This document shows positions 63,235 through 64,000 of a stretch of DNA of 64,000 nt, in pieces (positions within the stretch are counted from its first letter, which is position 1; every line of letters starts with the position of its first letter). The notes under the pieces were generated by a model. That model did not search any database, was not told the origin of the DNA, and saw nothing but the letters and a program-made list of their open reading frames with translations. The stretch comes from UBA1535 sp964371035 (GTDB taxonomy: Bacteria > Bacillota > Clostridia > Tissierellales > Sedimentibacteraceae). The position numbers and the translations under genes are program-made. The stretch lies in assembly GCA_964371035.1 (NCBI GenBank), contig CAYJLG010000006.1:30448-94447 (forward strand). Reading direction: 5' to 3'.

Positions 63235-64000
63235 ATGAATATCATAGCGACAGATGATGAAACTTTAGCACTACAAGTTTTAATGCGTGCTATAAACGAG
63301 GCTCTGCCGAATATTACTCCGATAGGATTTTCAAAGGCAAAAGACTGCCTTGCTTATGCAGAGGAAAATCCTTGCGATGTTGCATTTTTAGATATAGAAA
63401 TGCGAGATATGAACGGAATTGCTCTTGCTAAAAAATTAAAAAAGATTAATCCTCAAATAAATATTGTTTTTGTCACAAGCTATACCGAATACCAAGGGGA
63501 GGCACTCTCTATTTATGTCAGTGGCTATGTGCAAAAGCCGGCAACAAAGGCGAAGATAGAACGAGAACTTGACAATCTCCGTTACCCTGTTAAACCTCTG
63601 CCGACTAAATATCTAAAAGCACAATGTTTTGGGCATTTCGAGGTGTTTGTAGGCGATGAACCACTAAAGTTCAAATATCAAAAAACAAAAGAACTGTTTG
63701 CGATATTGATAGATAGAAATGGTGCTACTTTGACTTCAGGTGAGTTGATGGCGATTTTATGGGAGGACGAAGCTATTGGCAAAAGTTCATACTATCAAAA
63801 TTTGCTACGAGATTTATCTGCCACTTTAGAAAAAGCAGATCATTTGGATGTGATTATAAAAAAGAGGGGAATTCTTGCTATTGCTCCATCAAAAATTATC
63901 TGTGATTATTATGATTGGTCTAAGGGTGTTCCGTATGCTTTAAATGCCTATACAGGAGAGTTTATGTCCCAGTATAGTTGGGCAGATAAAACTTTAGGCT
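63235..64000 (+). CDS. SARP-type (SAPR family) response regulator, partial
   Basis: The gene runs off the right edge; 255 codons are present. The N-terminal receiver domain has Asp7/Asp8, phospho-acceptor Asp53 (FLDIEM) and a Lys near 101 (VQKP). From about residue 128 a winged-helix DNA-binding domain follows (FGHFEVFVGDEPLKF ... GELMAILWED), of the OmpR/SARP kind, and the beginning of a BTAD-like helical region is visible. A GGAGG site precedes the ATG. Such regulators in Clostridia sit beside surface-protein genes and may control the nearby SLH protein. Confidence 0.85.
   Translation, partial: MNIIATDDETLALQVLMRAINEALPNITPIGFSKAKDCLAYAEENPCDVAFLDIEMRDMNGIALAKKLKKINPQINIVFVTSYTEYQGEALSIYVSGYVQKPATKAKIERELDNLRYPVKPLPTKYLKAQCFGHFEVFVGDEPLKFKYQKTKELFAILIDRNGATLTSGELMAILWEDEAIGKSSYYQNLLRDLSATLEKADHLDVIIKKRGILAIAPSKIICDYYDWSKGVPYALNAYTGEFMSQYSWADKTLG

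Overview
The window looks like chromosome from a low-GC, anaerobic, Gram-positive bacterium of the Clostridia, perhaps close to the Peptostreptococcaceae. The pointers are AT-rich DNA, strong Shine-Dalgarno sites, TTGACA-17-TATAAT promoters, a T-box leader, a purR-spoVG-glmU-pth-mfd core, a B12-dependent class II ribonucleotide reductase, a tRNA selenouridine synthase and a Tad locus without outer-membrane parts. The species cannot be named from sequence alone. No rRNA, tRNA, CRISPR array or prophage was seen.

Layout. 1-11.7 kb (minus): peptide use: M20 amidohydrolase, mandelate-racemase-type enzyme, FAD oxidoreductase, a complete Dpp-type ABC importer (binding lipoprotein, two permeases, two ATPases), a DUF885 peptidase-like protein and a partial M14 protein running off the left edge. 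11.8-14.4 kb: alpha/beta hydrolase and an amino-acid dehydrogenase. 14.7-29.1 kb (minus): a Tad/Flp pilus locus (cpaE-like, cpaF, tadB, tadC, Flp pilin, two TadE-like proteins, a giant DUF5702 protein, prepilin peptidase) followed, beyond an inserted MITE-like element, by a WG-repeat protein, a DUF6382-FHA protein and a Ser/Thr kinase. 29.2-36.0 kb: class II RNR under an NrdR-type promoter, Ca2+ P-type ATPase, and tyrS behind a T-box. 36.1-43.8 kb: UPF0324 transporter with divergent LysR regulator, a radical-SAM/partner DNA-repair-like pair, MATE transporter, ferritin, DegV and a MarR regulator. 43.8-54.7 kb: mnmH, mfd, pth, glmU, spoVG, purR, guaB and a REC-GGDEF protein. 55.2-56.5 kb: a sodium symporter. 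56.6-64 kb: a less AT-rich accessory region with a 1739-residue SLH surface protein, a pseudo-receiver lacking the phospho-Asp, another MITE-like element, a RelBE-type toxin-antitoxin pair and a partial SARP-type response regulator.

The most unusual features are a small family of elements with TTACTATTNACAG-type terminal inverted repeats (two long copies, one 64-bp copy, one lone end); the kinase/FHA/WG module attached to the Tad locus; a probable ATT start codon for tadB; NrdR-type boxes spaced about four helical turns apart over a consensus promoter; and a stand-alone pseudo-receiver placed just upstream of the SLH adhesin gene.
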